A stretch of DNA of 13,137 bases from a bacterium (GTDB lineage Bacteria > Elusimicrobiota > Elusimicrobia > Elusimicrobiales > UBA9959): positions 1 to 13,137 of the forward strand of contig JAKAMO010000077.1 in NCBI GenBank assembly GCA_021812825.1, read 5' to 3'. A program made the position numbers and the translations under genes. Of this stretch, positions 4,998 to 11,044 are shown piece after piece; position 1 is the stretch's first letter; the number at the start of each line of letters is the position of its first letter. The notes beneath the pieces were generated by a model, which did no database searches, had not been told where the DNA came from, and worked only from the letters and a program-made list of their open reading frames with translations.

Positions 4998-6241
4998 AAG
5001 CCATACTGGTGGCCGCCTCGCTGAAGCGCGGGCGCAGGGCCTCTGGCGGCGGCACCTCGCTCGAGGAGCTCTGGCGCCTGACCGAGACCGCCGGCCTGGA
5101 GCCGGTGAGGAAGCTGCACGTGCGCCTGCAGGCCTGGAACCCGGCCACGCTGATAGGCTCCGGCAAGGTGGAGGAGCTGAAAGCGCTGGTGAAGGAGACC
5201 GGGGCAGGCGCGGTTATATTCGACGAGGAGCTCACCCCGGGCCAGGGCCGCAACCTCGAGCGCGCCTTCGGCGTGGACGTGGCCGACAGGCCGCGGCTCA
5301 TCATAGACATCTTCGCGATGCGCGCCCGCACTCGCGAGGGCAAGCTGCAGGCCAGGCTTGCCGGCTTCAACTACGCGCTGTCGCGGCTAGGCGGCAAGGG
5401 CGGCAGCATGGACCAGCAGCGCGGCATGATAGGCGGCCGAGGCTCCGGCGAGAAGAAACTGGAATACGACAAGCGCGAGCTGCGCGTGAAGATCTCCGAG
5501 CTCGAGCGGGAGATAGAGTCCATCCGCGACGAGCGCCATACCCAGCGCGCCCAGCGCGACTCCGTCCCGATGCCGCAGGTCTCGATCGTGGGCTACACCA
5601 ACGCAGGCAAGAGCACGCTGCTCAACAAACTGACCGGCAGCCGCCACGGCATCTACGCCGACGACAAGCTCTTCGCCACGCTCGACCCTACCACCAAGCG
5701 CGTGCGCCTGCCCGCCGGCGGCTGGGCGCTGTTCACCGACACCGTCGGCTTCATACAAAAACTGCCGCACGACCTTATCGCCGCCTTCCGCGCCACGCTG
5801 GAGGAGATCCGCTACAGCGACCTGATCCTGCACGTGCACGACCTCAGTTCCCCGGAGGCACGCCCGCAGCACGAGGCCGTGAAGGCCACGCTGAAGGAAT
5901 TGGGTATCAGCGGCATACCCGTCATAAACGTCTTCAACAAGGCCGACGCGGTGGAGGACCCGTCCTCCTCCGCCTGGGCCCCGGCCAGCCTTAAGCCGCT
6001 CTTCGTCTCGGCACTTACCGGCGAGGGCGTGGACGGGCTGCTCGCGGCCTGCGAGCGGGCGCTCTCCAAACGCTGGGGGGAATACGAGCTCAAAATACCC
6101 GCCGGGTCCAGGGGGCTGATAGCGGAGATCTATTCCTCCTGCCTGGTCAGCGCGGCGGAATACGGCCAGCGCGACGTCACGCTGAAGTTCAAGGCCACGC
6201 CGGAGAATTACGCCCGGCTGTTGAAAAAGGCCGGCGCCTGA
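4994..6241 (+). CDS. hflX: Ribosome-associated GTPase HflX
   Basis: This 415-residue HflX binds the large ribosomal subunit and is known in other bacteria to split stalled or heat-damaged ribosomes. The N-terminal domain (about 1-180) holds PATLIGSGKVEEL and IIDIFAMRARTREGKLQARLA, then the glycine-rich MIGGRGSGEKKLEYDKR linker. The GTPase domain has G1 GYTNAGKS (200-207), switch FATLDPTTK (228 onward), G3 DTVG (249-252), G4 NKAD (315-318) and G5 SALTGEG (339 onward). It is coupled to miaA by an ATGA overlap. A miaA-hflX neighbourhood is common in bacteria. No hfq gene sits between them here, unlike in enterobacteria. Confidence 0.95.
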   Translation: MKAILVAASLKRGRRASGGGTSLEELWRLTETAGLEPVRKLHVRLQAWNPATLIGSGKVEELKALVKETGAGAVIFDEELTPGQGRNLERAFGVDVADRPRLIIDIFAMRARTREGKLQARLAGFNYALSRLGGKGGSMDQQRGMIGGRGSGEKKLEYDKRELRVKISELEREIESIRDERHTQRAQRDSVPMPQVSIVGYTNAGKSTLLNKLTGSRHGIYADDKLFATLDPTTKRVRLPAGGWALFTDTVGFIQKLPHDLIAAFRATLEEIRYSDLILHVHDLSSPEARPQHEAVKATLKELGISGIPVINVFNKADAVEDPSSSAWAPASLKPLFVSALTGEGVDGLLAACERALSKRWGEYELKIPAGSRGLIAEIYSSCLVSAAEYGQRDVTLKFKATPENYARLLKKAGA

Positions 6242-6263
6242 TGAAATAATCCCTTATTTTTTC

Positions 6264-6269
6264 TATACT
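6264..6269 (+). promoter_or_regulatory. Probable -10 box for the plsY operon
   Basis: TATACT lies 15 bases before the plsY ATG in a short AT-rich patch after hflX. No good -35 box is visible at 16-18 bases, so this is a tentative call. The predicted leader would be about 9 bases and has no ribosome-binding site. Confidence 0.4.
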
Positions 6270-6284
6270 TTCCATAGAGCCTAC

Positions 6285-6953
6285 ATGACACATATAAAGA
6301 TCGCCATTCTCTTCGTCTCCAGCTACGTGCTGGGAGGGATCCCCACCGGCTACCTGATAGGTCGGCTGAAGGGGATAGACATACGCAAGCACGGCTCCGG
6401 GAACCCGGGCACGGCCAACGTCTACCGCACGCTGGGCAAGGGCCCCGGCATAGCGACCTTCACTTTCGACTTCCTGAAGGGCTTCGGCCCGGCCTGGGTG
6501 GCGACGCAGTACTTCTTCATCCCCGGCTCGATGGATTTCAGCAAGGGCCACTGGTGGATACCGGTCACGGCCGGCGCGCTGGCCATAGCGGGCCATATCT
6601 GGACCGTGTTCCTCAACTTCCGCGGCGGCAAAGGCGTGGCCACCGCGGCCGGCGTTTTCGCCGCGCTGCTGCCCGTCCCCACCGCGGGGGCCTTCGTGGT
6701 GTTCGGCATAGCGGTGGCGCTCACCAGCCATATCTCGGTGGGCTCGATGTCCGCCTCCGTCGCGCTGCCGGTGCTCTGCTTCCTTCTGGCCAAGGACTAC
6801 CAGCGGCCGTTCACGCTGCTGGCGCTGGCCGTCTGCGCGCTGATCTTCTACACCCACATCGCCAACATTCGCCGCATACTGAAAGGCGCGGAGCTCTCCT
6901 TCAAACACGGGAAGCAGCCGCCTCCGCAGGACGGGGAGAAGAAGGAACAATGA
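6285..6953 (+). CDS. plsY: Acyl-phosphate:glycerol-3-phosphate acyltransferase PlsY
   Basis: This 222-residue integral membrane enzyme transfers an acyl group from acyl-phosphate to glycerol-3-phosphate, the first step of phospholipid synthesis in most bacteria. Visible conserved motifs are GGIPTGYLIGRLKG (17-30), the glycine-rich HGSGNPGTANV loop (36-46), GHIWTVFLNFRGGKGVATAAG (103-123) and HIANIRRILKGAE (191-203). At least five hydrophobic segments are present. The C-terminal tail is charged. Its stop overlaps the next ATG by 4 bases, so it begins a tight operon. Confidence 0.95.
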   Translation: MTHIKIAILFVSSYVLGGIPTGYLIGRLKGIDIRKHGSGNPGTANVYRTLGKGPGIATFTFDFLKGFGPAWVATQYFFIPGSMDFSKGHWWIPVTAGALAIAGHIWTVFLNFRGGKGVATAAGVFAALLPVPTAGAFVVFGIAVALTSHISVGSMSASVALPVLCFLLAKDYQRPFTLLALAVCALIFYTHIANIRRILKGAELSFKHGKQPPPQDGEKKEQ

Positions 6954-7528
6954 CGGAAGAACGCAGCCCCGACGATCTGGTGGAGGTGCGCATCTACTCC
7001 ATCGCCACCAGCATGACGGAGTCCATAATCTTCCTGGACGAGACCGACGGCACCAGGATACTGCCGATCTGGATAGGGCCGATGGAGGCGCAGGCCATAG
7101 CCATACGCCTGTCCGGCTACCCGTCCCCCAGGCCGATGACGCACGACCTGCTCTTCTCGCTGATCAAGACGCTCGGCCTGACCCTGAAGAAGGTGGTCAT
7201 AGACGACATCGTAGAGAACACCTATTATTCCACGCTGCACATAGCGAAGCCGGACGGCTCCGACCCCAGGCAGGTCGACTCCCGGCCTTCCGACGCGGTG
7301 GCGCTGGCGGTGCGCTTCGGCTGCCCCGTCTATATTTCCGAGAAAGTTTTCTCCAAGACCCAGGTCCTGAGCAAGCCGATAACGGAGGACGAGGTCACCC
7401 GCTTCAAGCACGACCTGAAGAACCTCAAGCCCAACGACATCATCGGCCAGCTCCTCTCAGGCGACAAACAGGAGGGCCAGGACGAGGAGGAGAATAGCGA
7501 GGGGGAAGAAGACGATGAACAGACTTGA
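6950..7528 (+). CDS. Bifunctional nuclease (BFN/DUF151) domain protein
   Basis: This 192-residue protein matches the DUF151/bifunctional nuclease family, named for a plant member with nuclease activity. The bacterial role is poorly defined. Family motifs are LPIWIGPMEAQAI (38-50), RPMTHDLL (61-68) and DSRPSDAVALAVR (110-122). A strongly acidic tail (about 173-192, mostly Glu/Asp) follows the domain and looks disordered. The frame is open much further upstream, but ATG 6950 has GAAGGA just before it and overlaps the plsY stop, so it is the start. The HU gene begins inside its last codons. Confidence 0.88.
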   Translation: MTEERSPDDLVEVRIYSIATSMTESIIFLDETDGTRILPIWIGPMEAQAIAIRLSGYPSPRPMTHDLLFSLIKTLGLTLKKVVIDDIVENTYYSTLHIAKPDGSDPRQVDSRPSDAVALAVRFGCPVYISEKVFSKTQVLSKPITEDEVTRFKHDLKNLKPNDIIGQLLSGDKQEGQDEEENSEGEEDDEQT

Positions 7529-7781
7529 CCTTATCCGGGAACTGACCAAGCATCTCACCACGGAAAAGGACGCCAAGCTCGCGGTCTGCAAGACCTTCGA
7601 GATCATGGGAGAGGCCCTGCGCGACAACCGCAAGGTGGTCATCTCCAACTTCGGCACCTTCAAGGTGAAGGAGCGCATGCCGCGCCAGATGCGCAACCCG
7701 AAGACCAACCAGCGCGTGATGGTGGGGCCCCGGAAAAGCATCCGTTTCAAGCCGTCCAAGAAGCTGACCATCGGGATGTGA
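7515..7781 (+). CDS. HU/IHF-family nucleoid DNA-binding protein
   Basis: This 88-residue protein has the HU/IHF fold: two N-terminal helices, then the conserved NFGTFKVKER strand (about 49-58) and a DNA-binding beta arm containing RNPKTN. The arm proline, which intercalates between base pairs in this family, is present. HU and IHF cannot be separated by eye here. The start overlaps the preceding gene by 14 bases and has a GAGGGGGA ribosome-binding site. A MerR-type gene and tRNA-Pro follow, an order I recall near ihfA in other bacteria. Confidence 0.9.
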   Translation: MNRLDLIRELTKHLTTEKDAKLAVCKTFEIMGEALRDNRKVVISNFGTFKVKERMPRQMRNPKTNQRVMVGPRKSIRFKPSKKLTIGM

Positions 7782-8116
7782 TGTCCGAGAAGACGTACCT
7801 GACCATGCGCGAGGTCTCGCGCGCCGCGCAGCTTCCGGAGTACACCATACGCTACTGGGAGGCCAAGTTCCGCCTGCTCCGGCCGCTGAGGCTTTCCAGC
7901 GGCCACCGCCGCTACACGCGGGCCGACGTGGACACGCTGCTGCAGATCAAGGACCTGGTCTTCGTGAAGGGCTATTCGCTCGACGGGGCCAGGAAGGCGC
8001 TTTCCCTGGCGCGCCGCCAGAAGAAAGCGCCGCCGCGGACGGCGGCCACGGCCCCCAAAAGCGCCCTTCTCGACGAGATAGCCAGGGACCTCCGCCAGCT
8101 GCTCAAGGAGCTCTGA
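7781..8116 (+). CDS. MerR-family transcriptional regulator
   Basis: This 111-residue protein begins with a MerR winged helix (about 5-70). It includes YLTMREVSRAAQLPEYTIRYWE, the wing SSGHRRYTRADV, and a helix with KGYSLDGARKALS. A basic, Ala/Pro-rich linker and a short C-terminal helix (about 93-111) follow. There is no effector domain with cysteines, so it is not a metal or redox sensor of the classical type. ATG 7781 shares its A with the HU stop codon. GTG at 7778 is an alternative start. Confidence 0.85.
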   Translation: MSEKTYLTMREVSRAAQLPEYTIRYWEAKFRLLRPLRLSSGHRRYTRADVDTLLQIKDLVFVKGYSLDGARKALSLARRQKKAPPRTAATAPKSALLDEIARDLRQLLKEL

Positions 8117-8137
8117 GCCGGCCGGCGCGCCTATTTT

Positions 8138-8146
8138 TGCTATAAT
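8138..8146 (+). promoter_or_regulatory. Extended -10 promoter for tRNA-Pro(GGG)
   Basis: TGC followed by a perfect TATAAT (8141-8146) forms an extended -10 element, just after the MerR stop. The -35 region is GC-rich and poor, which an extended -10 can compensate. Transcription should start near 8153, about 43 bases before the tRNA. Confidence 0.65.
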
Positions 8147-8179
8147 AGTTCCGGTTCTTTAAAGCGGCACTGATTTCAG

Positions 8180-8288
8180 GTTCAGCCTTCATCTTCGGGG
8201 CGTGGCTCAATGGTAGAGCGTTCGCTTGGGGTGCGAAAGGTTCCGGGTTCAATTCCCGGCGCCCCGATGATGAAGGCTGAACTTTTTT
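8180..8288 (+). terminator. Terminator whose stem encloses tRNA-Pro(GGG)
   Basis: GTTCAGCCTTCATC (8180-8193) is perfectly complementary to GATGAAGGCTGAAC (8269-8282), and seven T follow immediately. The 14-bp stem closes over the whole tRNA, so leader and trailer would pair and then release polymerase at the U tract. The stem may also guide RNase processing. Confidence 0.75.
8196..8267 (+). tRNA. tRNA-Pro(GGG)
   Basis: The cloverleaf folds completely. Acceptor CGGGGCG pairs with CGCCCCG, with discriminator A8267. The D-arm contains GGCTCAATGGTAGAGC. The anticodon stem TTCGC/GCGAA closes the 7-base loop TTGGGGT, giving anticodon GGG with G37. The T-arm is CCGGG/CCCGG with loop TTCAATT. CCA is not encoded. 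It reads CCC, and CCU by wobble. Confidence 0.95.
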
Positions 8289-8318
8289 TACTCCGGCCGC
8301 CCGGCCGCGCTTTTGTTG

Positions 8319-8324
8319 TAGAAT
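8319..8324 (+). promoter_or_regulatory. Probable -10 box for the serpin gene
   Basis: TAGAAT lies in the short AT-rich patch after the tRNA terminator. The predicted start of transcription is near 8331, which is itself an ATG opening an 8-codon frame (8331-8357) that overlaps the serpin start. Confidence 0.4.
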
Positions 8325-8353
8325 AATCCCATGAAAGCCACAAGGAGGATGAT

Positions 8354-9577
8354 ATGAAGCTCCAGAACCTTCTGGCGGCCGCCGCCATCGCCGCCTTCGC
8401 CGCCGGCGCCTGCTCGGCCGCGGAGACCGGGAAGAAGCAAGCTCCGCAGCCGTCCCCGGCGGCGCGCGCCAACATCATCGCCTTCAAGCTCTACGCCGCG
8501 GAAGCCAGGAAGCCCGGCAACCTCTTCTTCTCCCCTTACAGCATCTACGGCGCCTTCTCTGGGGTCTACGAGGGGGCCCGGGGCCGCACGGCCGAGGAGA
8601 TGTCCTCGGTCTTCTCTTTCCCGCCCAAGACCAAGGACCTCCGGGCCGGAACTGCGGAGCTGAAGAAAGCCCTGGCCTCATCGCTCAAAGGCGCTGTCTT
8701 CACGCAAGCCGACTCCTTCTGGGCCCAGGACGGCTACAAGTTCAGCAAGGACTACCTGAAAACGCTGCGCTCCGACTATTCGGCCCAGGCCATGAACGCC
8801 GACTTCAAGGGGAAGACCGACGAAGCGCGGCGCAGGATAAACATGTGGACCGAGAACGCCACCGGCGGCAGGATACGCGGGCTCTTCCCCGAGGGCTCGC
8901 TGGACCCGCTCACGCGCCTGGTGCTGGTCAACGCCGTCTATTTCAAGGGCTCGTGGGAGCACCGCTTCGACCCGGCCCTAACCGCGGAGGCCGACTTCGC
9001 AGGGCCCGGCGGCGCCAAGCTGAAAGTACCGATGATGGCCCTGAAGGGCGAACGGGAGCTGGAATACGGGGAGGACGCGCAGAAGCAGGTCCTGCGCCTG
9101 CCGTACAAGGGGGGAGGATTGTCGATGCTGGTCCTGCTGCCCAAGGAAGGGGTACAGCTCTCCGCGCTCGAGGCCGGATTGTCCCCGGAAGCGCTGGAGG
9201 CCGCGAGGAAGGAGCTCTATACCCAGAAGGTCAAGGTCTTCCTGCCCAAGTTCACCTTCGGCTACGGTTTCACGATGAACTCTTCGCTGGCGGCCCTGGG
9301 AATGCCCACCGCGTTCACCGACAAGGCGGACTTCTCCGGGATGGACGGCACCAAGGACCTCTACATACAGAAGGCCTTCCACAAGGCGTTCGTGGAGGTC
9401 ACCGAGGAGGGGACGGAGGCCGCGGCCGCCACCGGCGCCGCGATGGGACTGAAATCGATAGTTCTCGACTACGCCGTCTTCCGCGCGGACAGGCCCTTCC
9501 TGTTCGTGATCGAGCAGCCGGGGACAGGCCTGATACTGTTCATCGGCAGGGTGGAGGACCCGGCCAGGAAACAGTAG
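8354..9577 (+). CDS. Serpin (serine protease inhibitor), probable lipoprotein
   Basis: This 407-residue protein carries a full serpin domain (about 38-403). It has NLFFSPYSIYGAFSGVYEGARGRTAEEM, LVLVNAVYFKGSWEHRFDP and the C-terminal RPFLFVIEQPGTGLILFIGRV. The reactive-loop hinge EEGTEAAAAT (351-360) matches the small-residue consensus of inhibitory serpins. Counting 17 residues from its first Glu gives P1-P1' as Lys367-Ser368, which predicts a trypsin-like target. The N-terminus is a signal peptide ending AAGAC, so Cys20 may be lipidated, although the lipobox is not canonical. AGGAGG sits 5 bases before ATG 8354. It is monocistronic between the tRNA and a convergent gene. In bacteria such proteins are thought to protect against host, prey or self proteases. 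The target here is unknown. Confidence 0.93.
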   Translation: MKLQNLLAAAAIAAFAAGACSAAETGKKQAPQPSPAARANIIAFKLYAAEARKPGNLFFSPYSIYGAFSGVYEGARGRTAEEMSSVFSFPPKTKDLRAGTAELKKALASSLKGAVFTQADSFWAQDGYKFSKDYLKTLRSDYSAQAMNADFKGKTDEARRRINMWTENATGGRIRGLFPEGSLDPLTRLVLVNAVYFKGSWEHRFDPALTAEADFAGPGGAKLKVPMMALKGERELEYGEDAQKQVLRLPYKGGGLSMLVLLPKEGVQLSALEAGLSPEALEAARKELYTQKVKVFLPKFTFGYGFTMNSSLAALGMPTAFTDKADFSGMDGTKDLYIQKAFHKAFVEVTEEGTEAAAATGAAMGLKSIVLDYAVFRADRPFLFVIEQPGTGLILFIGRVEDPARKQ

Positions 9578-9580
9578 GGC

Positions 9581-9784
9581 TCAGCCGGCCTTGAAGCCGG
9601 CCTTCTCCACGGCCGCCCTCAGATCTCCGGGGGCGGCCTTCTTTTCGTCGTATTCCACGGCGGCCTCGCCTTTCGGGAGGCTGACCTCCACCGATATCAC
9701 TCCGGGAACGCGCCGCAGGGCGTTCTCCACCCCGCTGCGGCAGCCGCCGCAGCTCATCCCCATGATTTTCAGAACGATCTTCAT
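9581..9784 (-). CDS. Heavy-metal-associated (HMA/CopZ-like) small metal-binding protein
   Basis: This 67-residue protein is a single HMA domain with the GMSCGGC metal-binding motif (Cys12, Cys15) and the usual VENALRRVPGV helix. It probably carries Cu(I), as CopZ or the soluble domain of P-type ATPases do, but no copper ATPase is in the window. The start has a strong AGGAGG (9789-9794 on the complement). It converges with the serpin gene, 3 bases apart, and diverges from perR. Confidence 0.9.
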   Translation of the reverse strand: MKIVLKIMGMSCGGCRSGVENALRRVPGVISVEVSLPKGEAAVEYDEKKAAPGDLRAAVEKAGFKAG

Positions 9785-9808
9785 GCGTCCTCCTATTCCT
9801 TAAAATAG

Positions 9809-9817
9809 ATTATAGCA
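9809..9817 (-). promoter_or_regulatory. Extended -10 promoter for the HMA gene
   Basis: On the minus strand TGC precedes a perfect TATAAT (complement of 9809-9814). No good -35 box is seen. The leader would be about 18 bases and contains AGGAGG. Confidence 0.6.
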
Positions 9818-9837
9818 CAGCGGGCCGAAGAAGGCCC

Positions 9838-9891
9838 TTGACAAGAATACTTCTAATCTGGTAAGATTTATTAGACAATAACGATTCTAAT
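9838..9891 (+). promoter_or_regulatory. perR promoter with Fur/Per-like operator half-sites
   Basis: TTGACA (9838-9843) and TAAGAT (9862-9867) are 18 bases apart. The spacer holds AGAATACTTCTAA (9844-9856), which matches most positions of the Per/Fur-type palindrome TTAGAATNATTCTAA. More half-sites follow: ATTAGA at 9870-9875 and TTCTAAT at 9885-9891. This suggests that the regulator encoded just downstream represses itself. Confidence 0.65.
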
Positions 9892-10344
9892 ATGAAAAAG
9901 AACGCCAAAGACCTGCCGAAGGGATACCGGATGACGCCGCAGCGCGCCGAGATACTCCGCATCCTCGACGGCAACACCTCGCACCCCACGGCGGAGGACA
10001 TCTATTCCCGCGTGCTGAAGCGCCTGCCCGGGGTCTCCTTCGCCACGGTCTACAACACCCTGCAGTCCCTGATAAACATAGGGGAGCTGGCGGAGGTCCG
10101 CATAGAGCGCGGCCGTTCCCGCTTCGACCCCGGGATGACCCCGCACGCCCACCTGATGTGCGTCGACTGCGGCCGCATCGCCGACGTCAAGGCCCCGGCG
10201 AAGGCCCCGGCCCCGGCCGGCAAGCCGCGCGGCTTCAGGGTGCTCAGCTGCAACATAGAGTTTTTCGGAGTATGCCCCGCCTGCGGCAAAAAGGCGGCGC
10301 GCAAGGAGACAAAGAAATGCCTGAAGAAAAGAACGAGACGCTGA
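9892..10344 (+). CDS. perR: Fur-family peroxide regulator, PerR type
   Basis: This 150-residue Fur-family repressor has an N-terminal winged helix (about 10-75, with MTPQRAEILRIL and FATVYNTLQSL) and a metal-binding dimerisation domain. Candidate regulatory ligands are His31, Asp79, His85, His87 and Asp98. Asp rather than Glu at position 98 is the PerR-type choice. CVDC (90-93) and CPAC (128-131) form the structural zinc site. PerR proteins sense H2O2 by metal-catalysed oxidation of these histidines. A basic tail follows. The 3' end overlaps a peroxiredoxin gene by 28 bases, and Per-like sites lie in its own promoter, both supporting a peroxide-response role. Confidence 0.88.
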   Translation: MKKNAKDLPKGYRMTPQRAEILRILDGNTSHPTAEDIYSRVLKRLPGVSFATVYNTLQSLINIGELAEVRIERGRSRFDPGMTPHAHLMCVDCGRIADVKAPAKAPAPAGKPRGFRVLSCNIEFFGVCPACGKKAARKETKKCLKKRTRR

Positions 10345-10925
10345 CCGTCGGCCAGAAGCTGGCCGGCTTCGAGCTGGAGACCTTCGACCCGGTTTCCTGC
10401 AAGTTCGGCCGCTTCCGCCTGGAGGACGCGGTCAAGGCGGGCAAATGGACCCTGCTGGTGTTCTATCCCGCGGACTTCACTTTCGTCTGCCCGACCGAGC
10501 TGGCCGACCTGGCCGACAAGCACGCCGAGCTGGAGAAGCTGGGCGCCGAAGTGCTGTCCGTCAGCACCGACACCAAGTTCACGCACATGGGCTGGCAGGC
10601 GCAGGAGAAACTGCTGAAGGACGTGAAGTACCGGATGGCCTCCGACGTGCGCGGCCGCCTGGCCAAGTCCCTCGGCGCCTACGACTGCAAGACCGGACTG
10701 GCCTACCGCGGCACGTTCATCATCAACCCCGACGGCCTGCTGGCGGGGGCGGAGATAAACCTGAACAACGTCGGCCGCAACATGGAGGAGCTGGTCCGCA
10801 AGATGAAGGCCTTCGTCCACACCTACAAGAACCCGGCCGAGGTCTGCCCGGCCAAGTGGAAGCCGGGAGCGAAGACCCTGACGCCGTCGGAGGAGCTGGT
10901 CGGCCACGTGGCCGAGCACCTCTGA
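10317..10925 (+). CDS. 2-Cys peroxiredoxin (AhpC/Prx1 family)
   Basis: This 202-residue thiol peroxidase reduces H2O2, organic peroxides or peroxynitrite. The active-site motif is PADFTFVCPTE with peroxidatic Cys58, and Arg131 is in YRGTF. The resolving cysteine is Cys177 in the EVCPAKWKPG tail, as in typical 2-Cys enzymes. ATG 10317 has AAGGAG 8 bases upstream. The frame is open further upstream inside perR, but the homology begins here. No dedicated AhpF-type reductase is visible, so thioredoxin is the likely electron donor. Co-transcription with perR implies induction by peroxide. Confidence 0.95.
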   Translation: MPEEKNETLTVGQKLAGFELETFDPVSCKFGRFRLEDAVKAGKWTLLVFYPADFTFVCPTELADLADKHAELEKLGAEVLSVSTDTKFTHMGWQAQEKLLKDVKYRMASDVRGRLAKSLGAYDCKTGLAYRGTFIINPDGLLAGAEINLNNVGRNMEELVRKMKAFVHTYKNPAEVCPAKWKPGAKTLTPSEELVGHVAEHL

Positions 10926-10942
10926 GCCGGCGCCAACAAGAT

Positions 10943-10965
10943 CTTCACGCCCTTCGGGACGGAAG
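10943..10965 (+). other. Imperfect hairpin after the peroxiredoxin gene
   Basis: CTTC-A-CGCCC pairs with GGG-A-CGGAAG around a short loop, with single-base bulges on each side. It is followed by A-rich sequence, not T, so it is not a terminator on this strand. It may protect the 3' end of the message or be incidental. Confidence 0.3.
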
Positions 10966-10993
10966 AAAAAGGCAGTAAAAGAGAGAGAAACGG

Positions 10994-11031
10994 TGCCCCG
11001 TCCTTCTTCGGAAGGGCGGGGCATTCGTTTT
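10994..11031 (+). terminator. Strong rho-independent terminator of the perR-peroxiredoxin unit
   Basis: A 13-bp stem (10994-11006 with 11011-11023, one G-U pair) is capped by a TTCG tetraloop and followed by TTCGTTTT. The next gene's -10 box begins 2 bases after the T tract. Confidence 0.92.
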
Positions 11032-11032
11032 G

Positions 11033-11038
11033 TATAAT
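11033..11038 (+). promoter_or_regulatory. -10 box of the glycosyltransferase gene
   Basis: A perfect TATAAT lies 6 bases before ATG 11045, the same spacing as upstream of the HTH gene. Its -35 region would fall inside the terminator stem and does not resemble the consensus. The message should be leaderless or nearly so. Confidence 0.5.
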
Positions 11039-11044
11039 CAGCCT

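Noticed and set aside
9584..9602. GCCGGCC repeated around TTGAA as a terminator between the serpin and HMA genes
   Set aside because: The 6-bp palindromic arms lie inside HMA codons and lack a T tract on either strand, so they probably reflect GC-rich coding sequence.
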